From an uncultured Caldimonas sp. (GTDB lineage Bacteria; Pseudomonadota; Gammaproteobacteria; Burkholderiales; Burkholderiaceae): a DNA stretch of 64,000 nt. The position numbers and the translations under genes were made by a program. Location of the stretch: the NCBI RefSeq assembly GCF_946480305.1, contig NZ_CAMLJQ010000021.1:7201-71200 (forward strand), written 5' to 3'. This document shows positions 8,228 through 16,948 of this stretch, in pieces; positions within the stretch are counted from its first letter, which is position 1, and every line of letters starts with the position of its first letter. The notes beneath the pieces were generated by a model, which did not search any database, had not been told where the DNA came from, and saw only the letters and a list, made by a program, of their open reading frames with translations.

Positions 8228-9403
8228 TCACTGCGCGGCCGCGACTGCGCGCTGCACGGCCCACTCGCCGATCTGCCGGCCCATCTCCAGGCCCACCTCG
8301 GTGGAGTGGCGGTAGTGAACGCCGGCGACGATGCGCGCCAGCGCCACCTCCTGTGAAAAGGCATCGGGGCTGCTCCAGCGCCGCACCGCACCTTGAGCCG
8401 TGGGGCTGGAGGTGCTGAGCACGGGCAGGGGGCGCCCGCGCGCTTCGGCCTTCAGCACCGTGGAAACGGTGGCCGCCAGGATGCAGTGGGCGCAGGGGTA
8501 CTCGGGATGCATGGGCGTGTCGATCAGAGGGGCCCACGCTGGGTCGCGGGCTGTGCCGTCGTGGCCGTCGATATCGCCGTTGCGGATGGCCGTGACGGGT
8601 CGCCACAGGTTGTAGGCGTACTTGGCGTCCATCACGGCGATCAGCGCATCGTCCATCGCCTGTGCCGCAACGGCGAACAGGCGGGCGTTGGCCGACACGC
8701 TGCGTCCGGGCTGCAGCGCCACCGAGCGCATGATGCCGTGATAGATGGCGGGCAACGAGTAGTCCCAGAACCGGCCGATCTCGGTCTGCTCGACACTGCG
8801 CTGCTTGCTGTCGAGCGCGCCCAGCGACTTGATTTCGTTGAAGTCGCGCGCCCATCGATCGCTCGTCAGCAACGGCGGCGCAACGGGCCGGAACTGATCG
8901 GCACTTTCCAGCAGCCATGGCTTGCGCTGCGGCCACTGCGGCACGGCGGGCACGACCGTGGGCGCGTAGGTCCCGGGGGTCGTGTGCGGGCGGTAGGCCA
9001 CGTGGCTGCCGGCGCCATCGGCCAGCCGCTCGGACAACACCTCACCCGCCGCCTTCTCACCCGCCGCAACGCCATCCACTTTGGCAGTGCCATCGACCAG
9101 CGCGGCGAGGGCGGCGTGGTAGGCGGCGTCGATCGAGGCCTGCTGTGCAGGCATCAACTTCACGAGCGTCGTGCGGTGGGCCGCTGCGACGGCTGCTTCC
9201 ACCGACGCGTCGCGCGGCAGCGATCGCACGGCCTGCCAGGCCGCCGTCTGCGCGATGGCGCTGATGCGCACCGCAGGCGGCGTGCCGATGCGCGCCTCGC
9301 TGATGAACGTGTTGGTCTTCTGGTTCCAGTCGGTGATGACATCGGCGCGCGCGTGCAGGGCAAGCATGGCCGCGGCGGCAATGAGGAGCTTGTCGAGTTT
9401 CAT
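8228..9403 (-). CDS. Secreted vanadium-haloperoxidase / PAP2-type phosphatase-like protein
   Basis: The 391-residue protein has a signal peptide (MKLDKLLIAAAAMLALHARA, cleavage after about residue 20). The vanadate/phosphate-binding signature is visible. Motif 1 is K261-x6-R268-P269 and motif 3 has R357 and H363 (RIVAGVHYRHS). Motif 2 reads HPEYPCAH with His306. In the family motif 2 is normally PSGH, so Ser-Gly is replaced by Cys-Ala. The fold assignment is firm; haloperoxidase versus phosphatase activity cannot be decided. The ATG at 9403 follows AGGA. It lies between the methyltransferase and FAD-enzyme genes on the same strand. Confidence 0.85.
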   Translation of the reverse strand: MKLDKLLIAAAAMLALHARADVITDWNQKTNTFISEARIGTPPAVRISAIAQTAAWQAVRSLPRDASVEAAVAAAHRTTLVKLMPAQQASIDAAYHAALAALVDGTAKVDGVAAGEKAAGEVLSERLADGAGSHVAYRPHTTPGTYAPTVVPAVPQWPQRKPWLLESADQFRPVAPPLLTSDRWARDFNEIKSLGALDSKQRSVEQTEIGRFWDYSLPAIYHGIMRSVALQPGRSVSANARLFAVAAQAMDDALIAVMDAKYAYNLWRPVTAIRNGDIDGHDGTARDPAWAPLIDTPMHPEYPCAHCILAATVSTVLKAEARGRPLPVLSTSSPTAQGAVRRWSSPDAFSQEVALARIVAGVHYRHSTEVGLEMGRQIGEWAVQRAVAAAQ

Positions 9404-9468
9404 GATGAGGTCCTGTTCAGTGAGTCGTGAAGAGGCGGTCGTCGGCCGAGTACGCGACACGCGCGGAC

Positions 9469-10281
9469 TCAGGCTTTGGTGACGACGATCTCGAGGTACT
9501 CGCCGGGGACGACCAGCGAGCCGGCCCCGCCGACATTCAGTTCGTCGACCAGCGCTGTGATGGCACGCTCCAGTGAATGGGCGCCTGCCGCGTCGAGCGA
9601 TCCGAAGGCCTTGTGGGTGGGGCCGTACAGGTCGCGAAAGACCTGCACGAAGTGGGCAGCCGAGCGGTACCGGAAGTTGAAGTGCCTGCGCTCGCAATGA
9701 AGCCGCGCGGCCTGCGAGCCGAAAAGCTCGACGATGTGCGACTCGCTTCCCCATAGCGACGGCGGCTGCACACCGGCCGGCGGGCTGACGTGGGCCCCGA
9801 TCACCTTGAACAAGCGACCGATGAAGCCGCCAGGCGTCCAGTTCGCCATCGCAATGCGGCCGCCTGGACGCAGCACGCGCAGCATCTCGCCTGCGGCACG
9901 ATGGTGGTCGGGGGTGAACATGACGCCGAACGTGGACAGCACGACGTCGAAGCTGGCGTTGGCATACGGCAGTGCCTCGGCGTCGGCCAGTTCGAACCGG
10001 ATCGGCAGCGCTTCGGCCTCGGCGCGTGCGCGGCCCTTGTCGAGCAAGGACTGCACGTAGTCGGTGGAGGTGACGCTGGCGTACCGACGCGCGGCGGCGA
10101 GCGATGCGTTGCCGTTGCCGGCGGCGACGTCGAGCACGATCTCGTCGGCGCGAACATCGGCGGCCTCTGCGAGGGTTTCGCCCACGATCTGCAAGGTCGT
10201 GCCGATCGCGGCGTAGTCGCCGCTGGCCCAGGTGCTCTGTTGGCGCTGCTTGATGGCAGCGAAGTCGATGACGGTGTTCAT
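9469..10281 (-). CDS. Class I SAM-dependent methyltransferase
   Basis: The 270-residue protein (start MNTVIDFAAIKQRQQ) has the SAM-binding motif I VLDVAAGNGNASLAAAR, the acidic loop ELADAEALPY and motif III-like VLRPGGRIAMANW, as in UbiE/COQ5-type methyltransferases. The acceptor is unknown. An ATG at 10344 is open, but the one at 10281 aligns with the family start. It is the first gene of the minus-strand run and is divergent from the AraC regulator at 10486, with 204 bases between. That spacing suggests the regulator controls this promoter. Confidence 0.88.
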   Translation of the reverse strand: MNTVIDFAAIKQRQQSTWASGDYAAIGTTLQIVGETLAEAADVRADEIVLDVAAGNGNASLAAARRYASVTSTDYVQSLLDKGRARAEAEALPIRFELADAEALPYANASFDVVLSTFGVMFTPDHHRAAGEMLRVLRPGGRIAMANWTPGGFIGRLFKVIGAHVSPPAGVQPPSLWGSESHIVELFGSQAARLHCERRHFNFRYRSAAHFVQVFRDLYGPTHKAFGSLDAAGAHSLERAITALVDELNVGGAGSLVVPGEYLEIVVTKA

Positions 10282-10485
10282 GGGTGTGTCTTTCGTTGTC
10301 GAAGGGGGGTGGGGGTCGGCAACGGGTGATGCCGACGGAGTCATTCTTGAAAATCAAACCACTTGACGCTTCACTCGCCGTCGGTCAAATTTGCTCGCGC
10401 GTCCACGTCGATCGCGCATCACGTTCGAGTGCTTTGCCGTCCGTCCGCCGGACTTGATCGAGACTCCAGGCGCGCCAGAGAGCCC

Positions 10486-11484
10486 ATGAGCCATGACCCC
10501 CTCTCCGATGTCCTGCGCAGCGTCCGCCTGCGCGGCGCGGTCTTCTATTACGTGAACTTCGGCGGCGATTGGGCCGCGGAGACACCGGCCTCGGCGATGC
10601 TGGCCACCGCGCTGATGCCAGGGGCGGACCATGTCCTGGCCTACCACCTGCTCGTCAAGGGCGACGGCTGGGCAGCCTGCGACGGTCAGGCACCGGTGCG
10701 CCTGTCGAGTGGCGACATCGTGATGTTTCCGCGCGGCGACGGGCATGTTCTGTCCAGTGCGCCCGGCATGCGAGCCACCGAAGACCGCAGCGACTGGCGC
10801 CACGCCACACGCAACGACCCCAAACCGATCGCGGTCGCCTACCACCGCGGGGTGCTGCGCCCCGGATCGCCGGGCCCGGCCGACGAGGCCAGCACCGTCG
10901 TCGTGTGCGGCTTCGTGGCCTGCGACACGAAGCCGTTCAATCCGCTGATCGAAGCCCTGCCGCACCAATTGCACCTGCGGGCCGGCGAGCTGGGACCCTG
11001 GACGACCCAGTTGCTCGACCAGGCCGTGGCCGAGTCGCGCGAGCGCCGCGCGGGCAGCGCCGCGGTGCTCGAGCGGGCCAGCGAGTTCGTCTTCGTCGAC
11101 GCCGCGCGCCGCTACCTTGACACGCTGCCGCCCGGCGCAACCGGCTGGCTGGGCGCGCTGCGCGACCGCCATGTCGGCAGTGCGATCGCGCTGATGCACG
11201 AGAACCCGGCGCAAGACTGGAGCGTCGAGGAACTCGCTCGTGAGGTCGGGTTGTCACGATCCGCGCTGCACGAGCGCTTCGTCGCGCTCACCGGGCACGC
11301 GCCGATGCAGTACCTCGCCAACTGGCGCATGCAGCTCGGCGCCGGCCTGTTGCGGAGCAGCCGAGCCAAGGTCGCCGCAATAGCGCAGGAGGTTGGCTAC
11401 GAGTCCGAAGCTGCGTTCGCGCGGGCATTCAAGCGGCTGGTGGGGCAGCCCCCTGCGGCGTGGCGCCGCGCACAGGCAGGATGA
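10486..11484 (+). CDS. AraC-family regulator with N-terminal cupin domain
   Basis: The 332-residue protein has an N-terminal cupin ligand-binding domain (about 1-190; GGDWAAETP, SGDIVMFPRGDGHVL) and a C-terminal double helix-turn-helix (about 225-325; WSVEELAREVGLSRSALHERF, then VAAIAQEVGYESEAAFARAFKR). The ATG at 10486 is chosen because the cupin begins there (MSHDPLSDVLRSVRLRG); the open frame extends upstream to 10363 without family similarity. It is divergent from the methyltransferase/haloperoxidase-like/FAD-enzyme run and is its likely regulator. The inducer is unknown. Confidence 0.9.
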   Translation: MSHDPLSDVLRSVRLRGAVFYYVNFGGDWAAETPASAMLATALMPGADHVLAYHLLVKGDGWAACDGQAPVRLSSGDIVMFPRGDGHVLSSAPGMRATEDRSDWRHATRNDPKPIAVAYHRGVLRPGSPGPADEASTVVVCGFVACDTKPFNPLIEALPHQLHLRAGELGPWTTQLLDQAVAESRERRAGSAAVLERASEFVFVDAARRYLDTLPPGATGWLGALRDRHVGSAIALMHENPAQDWSVEELAREVGLSRSALHERFVALTGHAPMQYLANWRMQLGAGLLRSSRAKVAAIAQEVGYESEAAFARAFKRLVGQPPAAWRRAQAG

Positions 11485-11733
11485 ACACCTCGCGCCGAGA
11501 CTGTCGAGTGAGGGCTTCGGGACAGACACTCAGACGATCCGTATGTCTTCACGCCCGCCCGCCGCCATCGGCGCCCATTTCGCTCCGCGCGCCAGCCCGG
11601 AAGGCGGCGACCTCAAGGCCTTCGTGTGTCGCTCATTGGCCGTGTCGCCCTATCCCACTCAAGCGCGCGTCGTGCTGCACGCGCCGCGCGAGGCAATGGC
11701 ACAGCGCATCCCGGCTGCCTATCAGTTTTTCGC

Positions 11734-12033
11734 TCATGCCTCTTCAGCGCCTTCGACGATGACGAAGTCGGTGTGTGCGTTCTGCTGCCGGATCTTGCGG
11801 GCGCGCTCGTACTCCGGGCTCGCATAGCAGGCGTGTGCGGTCGCGAGATCGGCGAACTCCACGACGACGTTGCGTTCGCGGAAATCTCCTTCCATGCATT
11901 GCACCGCACCGCCGCGAACAAGAAAGCGCGCCCGATATTTCTCGAAGGCCGGGCGTGCGGCCTCCAAATAGCCCGGGTACTGATCGGGGTTCGTGACCGT
12001 CACCCTGACGATCCAATACGCCTTCTTTGCCAT
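11734..12033 (-). CDS. DUF1330-family protein
   Basis: The 99-residue protein begins MAKKAYWIVRVTVTNPDQY and carries the ferredoxin-like dimeric alpha/beta-barrel pattern of DUF1330 (ARFLVRGG, RNVVVEFADLATAHACY, SPEYERA). Its biochemical role is not established. The ATG at 12033 follows AGGAGC; an open frame extends 28 codons upstream but overlaps the intergenic control region. It is divergent from the LysR gene at 12136. The 249 bases between it and the AraC gene hold no gene I can support. Confidence 0.9.
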   Translation of the reverse strand: MAKKAYWIVRVTVTNPDQYPGYLEAARPAFEKYRARFLVRGGAVQCMEGDFRERNVVVEFADLATAHACYASPEYERARKIRQQNAHTDFVIVEGAEEA

Positions 12034-12079
12034 GTGGTGCTCCTGCCCATCGTTTAAGAGAGAGGCAGAAGATAGCGTC

Positions 12080-12090
12080 GAATATGATTC
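12080..12090. promoter_or_regulatory. Palindrome GAAT-ATG-ATTC between the LysR and DUF1330 genes
   Basis: A perfect 4+4 inverted repeat with a three-base centre lies midway in the 102-base divergent region. LysR-type proteins commonly bind such dyads, so it may be the operator. This rests on position and symmetry only. Confidence 0.3.
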
Positions 12091-12135
12091 TCTGGAAATG
12101 AATTGTTGTGATGCCACCCATCTTCAGGATAGATC

Positions 12136-13011
12136 TTGGAAATCAGCGATCTCGTGATCTTCAAGACGGTCGTCGAGGCCGGCGGCGTGACCCGGGCGGC
12201 GCAGCGCTTGCATCGTGTTCAGTCCAACGTCACGACGCGGATCCGGCAGCTCGAGCAGAAGCTGGGCGTCGCGCTGTTCGTTCGCGAGGGGAGGGGACTT
12301 CATCTTTCCCCTGCTGGGGAGACCTTGCTGAAGTACGTCGAGAGCGTGCTGTCGCTCGTCGACGAGGCAAAGGCAGCTGTCTGCGACGAAAGTCCTCGAG
12401 GCACATTGAGACTGGGCGCCATGGAGAGTGCGGCGGCAGTGCGGCTGCCGCCTGTCTTGAGCGCATTCAATCAACGCCATCCGGCCGTTCGATTGGGGTT
12501 GCGAACCGGCAATCCGAAGCAACTGAGCGCAGCCGTTCGCGCGGGAGAGATCGACGCCGCGCTGGTGGTTGAACCGGTGATCGACGGCCCCTTTGACAAG
12601 TTGCCGATCTACTCCGAGGAGCTCGTCATCGTGGCCCGTGCGGATCAACCGATTGGCGGCAAGCGTACGACTGTACCGCCGACCATCGTGGCGTTCGAGG
12701 AGGGCTGCCCTCATCGGCAACGCCTGGAGGCCTGGTACGCACAACGCAACGACATGCCGGCACGTGTCGTGGAGATCGGCTCCTACCACGCGATGTTGGG
12801 ATGCGTGGCTGCCGGCATGGGGGTCGCGCTCTTGCCTCGCAGCGTGTTGGACACCTTCCCTCATGTGCGCTTGTTGAGCATTCACCGCGTGCCGCCTGGC
12901 TTGAGGCGCGCAAGGACCTTTCTGATCTGGCGCAAAGGGGCGGCTTCGCCAAACATCAGAGCCCTGACCGACCTTCTTCTTCAACTGGCGCCGAATCAAG
13001 CGACTTCGTGA
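12136..13011 (+). CDS. LysR-family transcriptional regulator
   Basis: The 291-residue protein has an N-terminal winged helix-turn-helix (FKTVVEAGGVTRAAQRLHRV, QSNVTTRIRQLEQKLG) and a periplasmic-binding-like effector domain from about residue 90. The start is a TTG at 12136 with AGGAT eight bases upstream; no ATG is available at the family start. It is divergent from the DUF1330 gene, its likely target. A strong hairpin follows its stop directly. Confidence 0.88.
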   Translation: MEISDLVIFKTVVEAGGVTRAAQRLHRVQSNVTTRIRQLEQKLGVALFVREGRGLHLSPAGETLLKYVESVLSLVDEAKAAVCDESPRGTLRLGAMESAAAVRLPPVLSAFNQRHPAVRLGLRTGNPKQLSAAVRAGEIDAALVVEPVIDGPFDKLPIYSEELVIVARADQPIGGKRTTVPPTIVAFEEGCPHRQRLEAWYAQRNDMPARVVEIGSYHAMLGCVAAGMGVALLPRSVLDTFPHVRLLSIHRVPPGLRRARTFLIWRKGAASPNIRALTDLLLQLAPNQATS

Positions 13012-13013
13012 CG

Positions 13014-13041
13014 GACCGTCCCCCGTATCAGGGGGGCGGTC
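13014..13041. terminator. Strong hairpin between convergent LysR and trehalase genes
   Basis: GACCGTCCCCC and GGGGGGCGGTC pair over 11 positions with one G-T wobble around a six-base loop (GTATCA), starting three bases after the LysR stop. No T-run follows, so termination is likely but not certain. Confidence 0.5.
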
Positions 13042-13126
13042 GGGATCACCGGTTGTTCGCCCATCCGAAGGATCAAAACACGACAACACGAACCACCATG
13101 CTGCCGCCGGGCACCGGCGATGAGCC

Positions 13127-14923
13127 TCAGTTCACCGACACCACCGGCTCCGCCTGCGTCCGCGCCGGCGTGATCGAGGCGCTGGTGCGCGTTGGCAACA
13201 AGGCCGAATGCACTGGCAGCAGATCGGGGTAGAGCCTGGCCAGGCGCACCATCACACCGTTGGTCCAGCCGAAACCGTCTTGTGTGGGGTACTCGCCGCC
13301 GCCGCCCGGCTGGTCGGTCGTGACGTCGTACTTCTCCACGAGCTTGACGGTGTTGCGGTAGACGCGATCGACGGTCCGCATCCAGCGCCACGCCACGTCG
13401 CGGGCCAGGGGGCTGTGGTGGTAGCGGGCCAGCCCGTCGATCGTCATCCACTGCAGCGGTGCCCAGCCGTTCGGCAGGTCCCATTGCTGACCGGTTGCCG
13501 CGAGTGTGGTGGCGATGCCGTTCTGCTTCAGCAGGCTTTCCTGCACGTGGCGCGCCACGTGGGCCGCCTGGCGATGGTCGGCCGCGCCGACGAACAAGGG
13601 ATAGACCGTCGCGGCCGTGAGCCGCTCGATCGGCTGGCGGCGCACCCACTGGTAGTCGACGTAGTGGCCCCGCGCCTCGCTCCAGAGATAACGGTTCATC
13701 GCGCGCTTGCGCAGCTGGGCCTTCCAGGCGAAGGCCGTCTTGCACCACCAGTCGCGCGCTTGCGCGCACCCTTCGCTGATGGCGGTCTCCAGGCCGTACA
13801 GCAGGCTGTTGAGGTCGACCGGGACCACCGAGGTGGTCTGGATGGTGGACAGCGTCTTGCCGTCGGCGAACCAGCGGCTGCTGAAGTCCCAGCCGCTCTC
13901 CGCGGCGGCGCGCAGATCGCGGTACACCTCCCGGGCGGGGCGGCGGCTTTCCTGGGCGGTGAGCACGTCTTCGCGGTAGGACTCGTCACGCGGGGTGTCG
14001 CGATCGTCCCAGTAGCGGTTCAGCACGGAACCGTCGGGCATGCGCACCACCCGGCGCGATGCCTGGCCCGGCCGCAGCTTCCACGCATCGGCCATCCAGA
14101 AGTAGTACTCCTTCTTCAGTTGCGGAAGGTAGCGGGCGTACTGGTGCGCGGGCGCATGCTCCGAGAGCGCGCCGACCATCTTGAAGAAGAACGGTGGCTG
14201 CGAGCGGCTCAGGTAGTAGGTGCGGTTGCCGTTGGGCACGTGGCCGTAGGTGTCGATCAGGTGCGCGAAGTTGCGCACCATGTTCTCGGCGGTCGCTTGG
14301 CGGCCGCTGTCGACGAGCCCGAGCATCGTGAAGTACGAATCCCAGTAGTACACCTCGCGGAAGCGGCCGCCGGGTATGAGGTAGTCGTGGGGCAGGGGGA
14401 CCAGCGTGTCCCCTGGCGTCATCGCGCCGCCGCTGGCGGTGCGCGTGAGGTAGGGCCACAGCGCATCAATGTGCTGCAGCACGCTGCGCCGGGCGTCGGG
14501 CTCGAAGCCGGTGCCCTGCGCCGCCGGCAGCTCGAAGTGGTCTTCGACGAACTGCTTGAGCGAGAAGCCCGGCGTGTTCTTCCGGGCGTCGTACTTCTTC
14601 ATGATCTCGGCCGGAGCTTCCAGCGCAACGGCATCGACGAAGGTCTTGCCGTCGCCGAAGACGCGCTGCATCTGCACCTCGTGGAACAGCTCGCCATACA
14701 GCTGCGCCGGCGTGGCGGGCAGGGCTTGCCGGTCGTGCCGGCTCGCCTGTTGGATGAGGCGGCTTTCTTCTTCATGAACGGCGGCGTCCTGCGCGGCGTG
14801 CGCCGGCGCCAGTAGCGCGAGGGCGAGGGCCGAGCCTGCGAGCGCGGGGAGGGAGGTTCTGCGAGAGCCGGTGTGCGGGCGCACGCGGGCCGGGCGAACA
14901 TGAGGATCAGCTGATGAGTGCAT
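13127..14923 (-). CDS. treA: Periplasmic alpha,alpha-trehalase (GH37)
   Basis: The 598-residue protein hydrolyses trehalose to two glucose molecules. The GH37 signatures are clear: PGGRFREVYYWDSYF at 184-198, QWDLPNGWAPLQWM in the C-terminal part and the glycine-rich GGGGEYPTQDGFGWTNG near the end. The N-terminus has a basic stretch and a hydrophobic segment (residues 24-43, ending APAHA), a signal peptide for export. This matches periplasmic TreA rather than cytoplasmic TreF. The gene is monocistronic, convergent with the LysR gene and divergent from the MarR gene with 246 bases between. Confidence 0.93.
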   Translation of the reverse strand: MHSSADPHVRPARVRPHTGSRRTSLPALAGSALALALLAPAHAAQDAAVHEEESRLIQQASRHDRQALPATPAQLYGELFHEVQMQRVFGDGKTFVDAVALEAPAEIMKKYDARKNTPGFSLKQFVEDHFELPAAQGTGFEPDARRSVLQHIDALWPYLTRTASGGAMTPGDTLVPLPHDYLIPGGRFREVYYWDSYFTMLGLVDSGRQATAENMVRNFAHLIDTYGHVPNGNRTYYLSRSQPPFFFKMVGALSEHAPAHQYARYLPQLKKEYYFWMADAWKLRPGQASRRVVRMPDGSVLNRYWDDRDTPRDESYREDVLTAQESRRPAREVYRDLRAAAESGWDFSSRWFADGKTLSTIQTTSVVPVDLNSLLYGLETAISEGCAQARDWWCKTAFAWKAQLRKRAMNRYLWSEARGHYVDYQWVRRQPIERLTAATVYPLFVGAADHRQAAHVARHVQESLLKQNGIATTLAATGQQWDLPNGWAPLQWMTIDGLARYHHSPLARDVAWRWMRTVDRVYRNTVKLVEKYDVTTDQPGGGGEYPTQDGFGWTNGVMVRLARLYPDLLPVHSALLPTRTSASITPARTQAEPVVSVN

Positions 14924-15135
14924 GGGTCGTTGAGTAAGGGTGGGGAGGAAAGAGGTCGACGAAGCGACAGGACCATGCGAAGCAGAGGGCCGTGATGTCG
15001 CGGGGGCTGATGCTGGGACAACGGCTCCCCAGTCTCATTTCGAAGATTGCAGGTGGGGCTTCCGAGAATCCGGAAGGTGTAAGAGCGGCTAACAAGACGC
15101 TCGGGGGCAGTTGACGCCATCGCGTCATTTAAATA

Positions 15136-15146
15136 GCATGATATGC
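15136..15146. promoter_or_regulatory. Short palindrome GCAT-GAT-ATGC before the MarR gene
   Basis: The inverted repeat lies 24-34 bases before the proposed GTG start of the MarR gene, where a self-regulating MarR protein would be expected to bind. It is short, so the call is weak. Confidence 0.3.
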
Positions 15147-15169
15147 ATCTGGTCGATGCAGGAGTGATC

Positions 15170-15649
15170 GTGGTCGAGGATGTCGTCAAGGAGCTGGGCT
15201 ATCTGAGCCTGGGCACGCGCTTGAAGCGCATCGGCGAGACGCTGCAGGCGCAGACGCAGGCGGTGCTGGCACTGCACGGTTTCGAGCAGCCAGCGGCGTG
15301 GTTCCCGCTGCTGGCGGCGCTGGACCGCCTGGGTCCGTTGAGCGTGGGCGAGCTGAGCCAGGCGGTGGGCGTCAGTCAGCCCGTCGTCACGCGCTCGCTG
15401 CGCGGCCTGGAGGACGACGGCCTCGTGCAGTCCGAGGTGGGTGAGGGCGATCGGCGCGTGCGCCGCGTGGGGCTGAGCCGCAAGGGCCGTGGTCTGGTGC
15501 AGCGCGCTCAACGCCAGGCATGGCCTGCCACCGAGGCGGCGGTCACCCAGGCCTGCGCCGGCCTGAAGGGTGACCTGCTGGCGCAGCTGGCCGCGCTGGA
15601 GGATGCGTTGATCGAGAAACCGCTGCTGCAGCGCGTGCAGGAGGGATGA
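15170..15649 (+). CDS. MarR-family transcriptional regulator
   Basis: About 159 residues. The winged helix is visible at VGELSQAVGVSQPVVTRSLR (recognition region) and the wing at DDGLVQSEVGEGDRRVRRV. I place the start at the GTG at 15170, which has AGGAG five bases upstream; the ATG at 15143 has no ribosome site and overlaps a palindrome. The stop overlaps the ATG of the GNAT gene (ATGA), so both are translated together. Such pairs often control and modify the same metabolite, but that is not shown here. Confidence 0.85.
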   Translation: MVEDVVKELGYLSLGTRLKRIGETLQAQTQAVLALHGFEQPAAWFPLLAALDRLGPLSVGELSQAVGVSQPVVTRSLRGLEDDGLVQSEVGEGDRRVRRVGLSRKGRGLVQRAQRQAWPATEAAVTQACAGLKGDLLAQLAALEDALIEKPLLQRVQEG

Positions 15650-16329
15650 GCATGTCCGACCTCGACCGGCCCGTCTGGGCCAGCCTGCAACATCAACCCG
15701 CCTGGGCCCTGGGTGACGAGCGTGCCCGGCGCTTCAAGCCCGACATCAACCGCTTCGCTGCGACACCCGGCGAAGAGCCCGAGCACCTGCTGGCGCTGGC
15801 CGGGCTGGTGCAACCCGGCGACGACGTGGCGTACCTGCTGCAGGTGCCGGCCATCGCCGTGCCGCCCGGCCTGGAGGCCGTGAAGGAGGCGCAGGGTGTG
15901 CAGATGCTGGCGACGCGCCCGCTGCAGGCCGACGACGACGGCCTGCAGGTGCTCGGCGACGCGGATGCGCCTGAGATGCTGGCGCTCGCCACGCTCACCG
16001 AGCCCGGGCCCTTTCTGGCGCGCACGCACACGATGGGCCGCTTCATCGGCGTGCGCATCGAGGGCCGGCTGGCCGCGATGGCGGGCGAGCGCATGCGCTT
16101 TCCCGGGTATGTGGAAGTGAGCGGCGTGTGCACCCACCCCGACTTCCGCGGCCGAGGCCTGGCGCGGCGGCTGTCTGCCGCGGTGGCGGCCGACATCCAG
16201 CGCCGCGGCGACCAGCCTTTCCTGCACGCATGGACGACCAACACCGCCGCGATCGCGCTCTATGAGAGCCTGGGCTTCGAAGTGCGGGCAGCGGTGAACA
16301 TTGCGGTGCTCCGGCGCGGGGCGGACTGA
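15646..16329 (+). CDS. GNAT-family N-acetyltransferase
   Basis: The 227-residue protein has a C-terminal GNAT domain: VSGVCTHPDFRGRGLARRL is motif A with the R/Q-x-x-G-x-G/A loop that binds acetyl-CoA pyrophosphate, and TAAIALYESLGFEV is the closing motif B. The first 110 residues resemble the N-terminal half of FR47-like proteins. Translation starts at the ATG overlapping the MarR stop, or two codons later. The substrate is unknown. Confidence 0.88.
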   Translation: MSMSDLDRPVWASLQHQPAWALGDERARRFKPDINRFAATPGEEPEHLLALAGLVQPGDDVAYLLQVPAIAVPPGLEAVKEAQGVQMLATRPLQADDDGLQVLGDADAPEMLALATLTEPGPFLARTHTMGRFIGVRIEGRLAAMAGERMRFPGYVEVSGVCTHPDFRGRGLARRLSAAVAADIQRRGDQPFLHAWTTNTAAIALYESLGFEVRAAVNIAVLRRGAD

Positions 16330-16948
16330 GTGCGCTTCGAGCGTCAGTGGGGCTTGCGCAGGCGGGGATGCGATCCGATCGGCCCAGCAGCCACCGCACC
16401 GGCAAGCAGGAGGCCCAAGGTTCGGGCGCAGCGTAGGCGGCCAATGACACAAGTGCTCGGCAGGCAGTCTTCCTCTTGCGATGAGGATCTTTCCCAACGG
16501 TGATTGCGACCCGAGTGCATCGCAACTGACGCGTGAGTTTTTTGGACAATTGCGCAAGCTGTGTGCCTGAACATCAAACGCTTCTCCACCAGCACGGGGA
16601 TAGGGTTCTCTGCTTTCGGCGATATCGTGTGACCCCTCAACAATGCATGGAGAAGCTGAATGCGGTCACTCAAGTGCCAAGCTGCTCCGGTTGAAGTGCC
16701 GCAAAGGGCGCCGAAGGAGGCGATAGGGAAGAACGCCGGCGCAAGCACGTAACGTTTTGCGCCGTCGCGCGTAAAAGGGTACGCAAGCGTTTCGTGTTCG
16801 GGCGCGTTGCTGAAGGGCCGCGAATGCAAAGCAATCTGGATGCCCGCTTAAGGTTCACCAGCACGCCGACTTCTGGGGGTGACTTGAGTAGACCGTGGCC
16901 GTATGGTCCCGTCCGCATTGCTCAACAACATCGAAACAGGAGGAATTC
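16330..16948. other. 619-base intergenic region of lower GC content
   Basis: No ORF here has family similarity or a good ribosome site; the 161-codon minus-strand frame at 16344-16829 reads like chance sequence. By eye it is less GC-rich than the genes to the left, and it leads into the similarly atypical beta-helix gene. The promoter of that gene should lie in the last 150 bases. Confidence 0.6.

Noticed and set aside
16344..16829. A 161-codon minus-strand ORF between the GNAT and beta-helix genes
   Set aside because: No family similarity, no ribosome site and an implausible composition; treated as intergenic.
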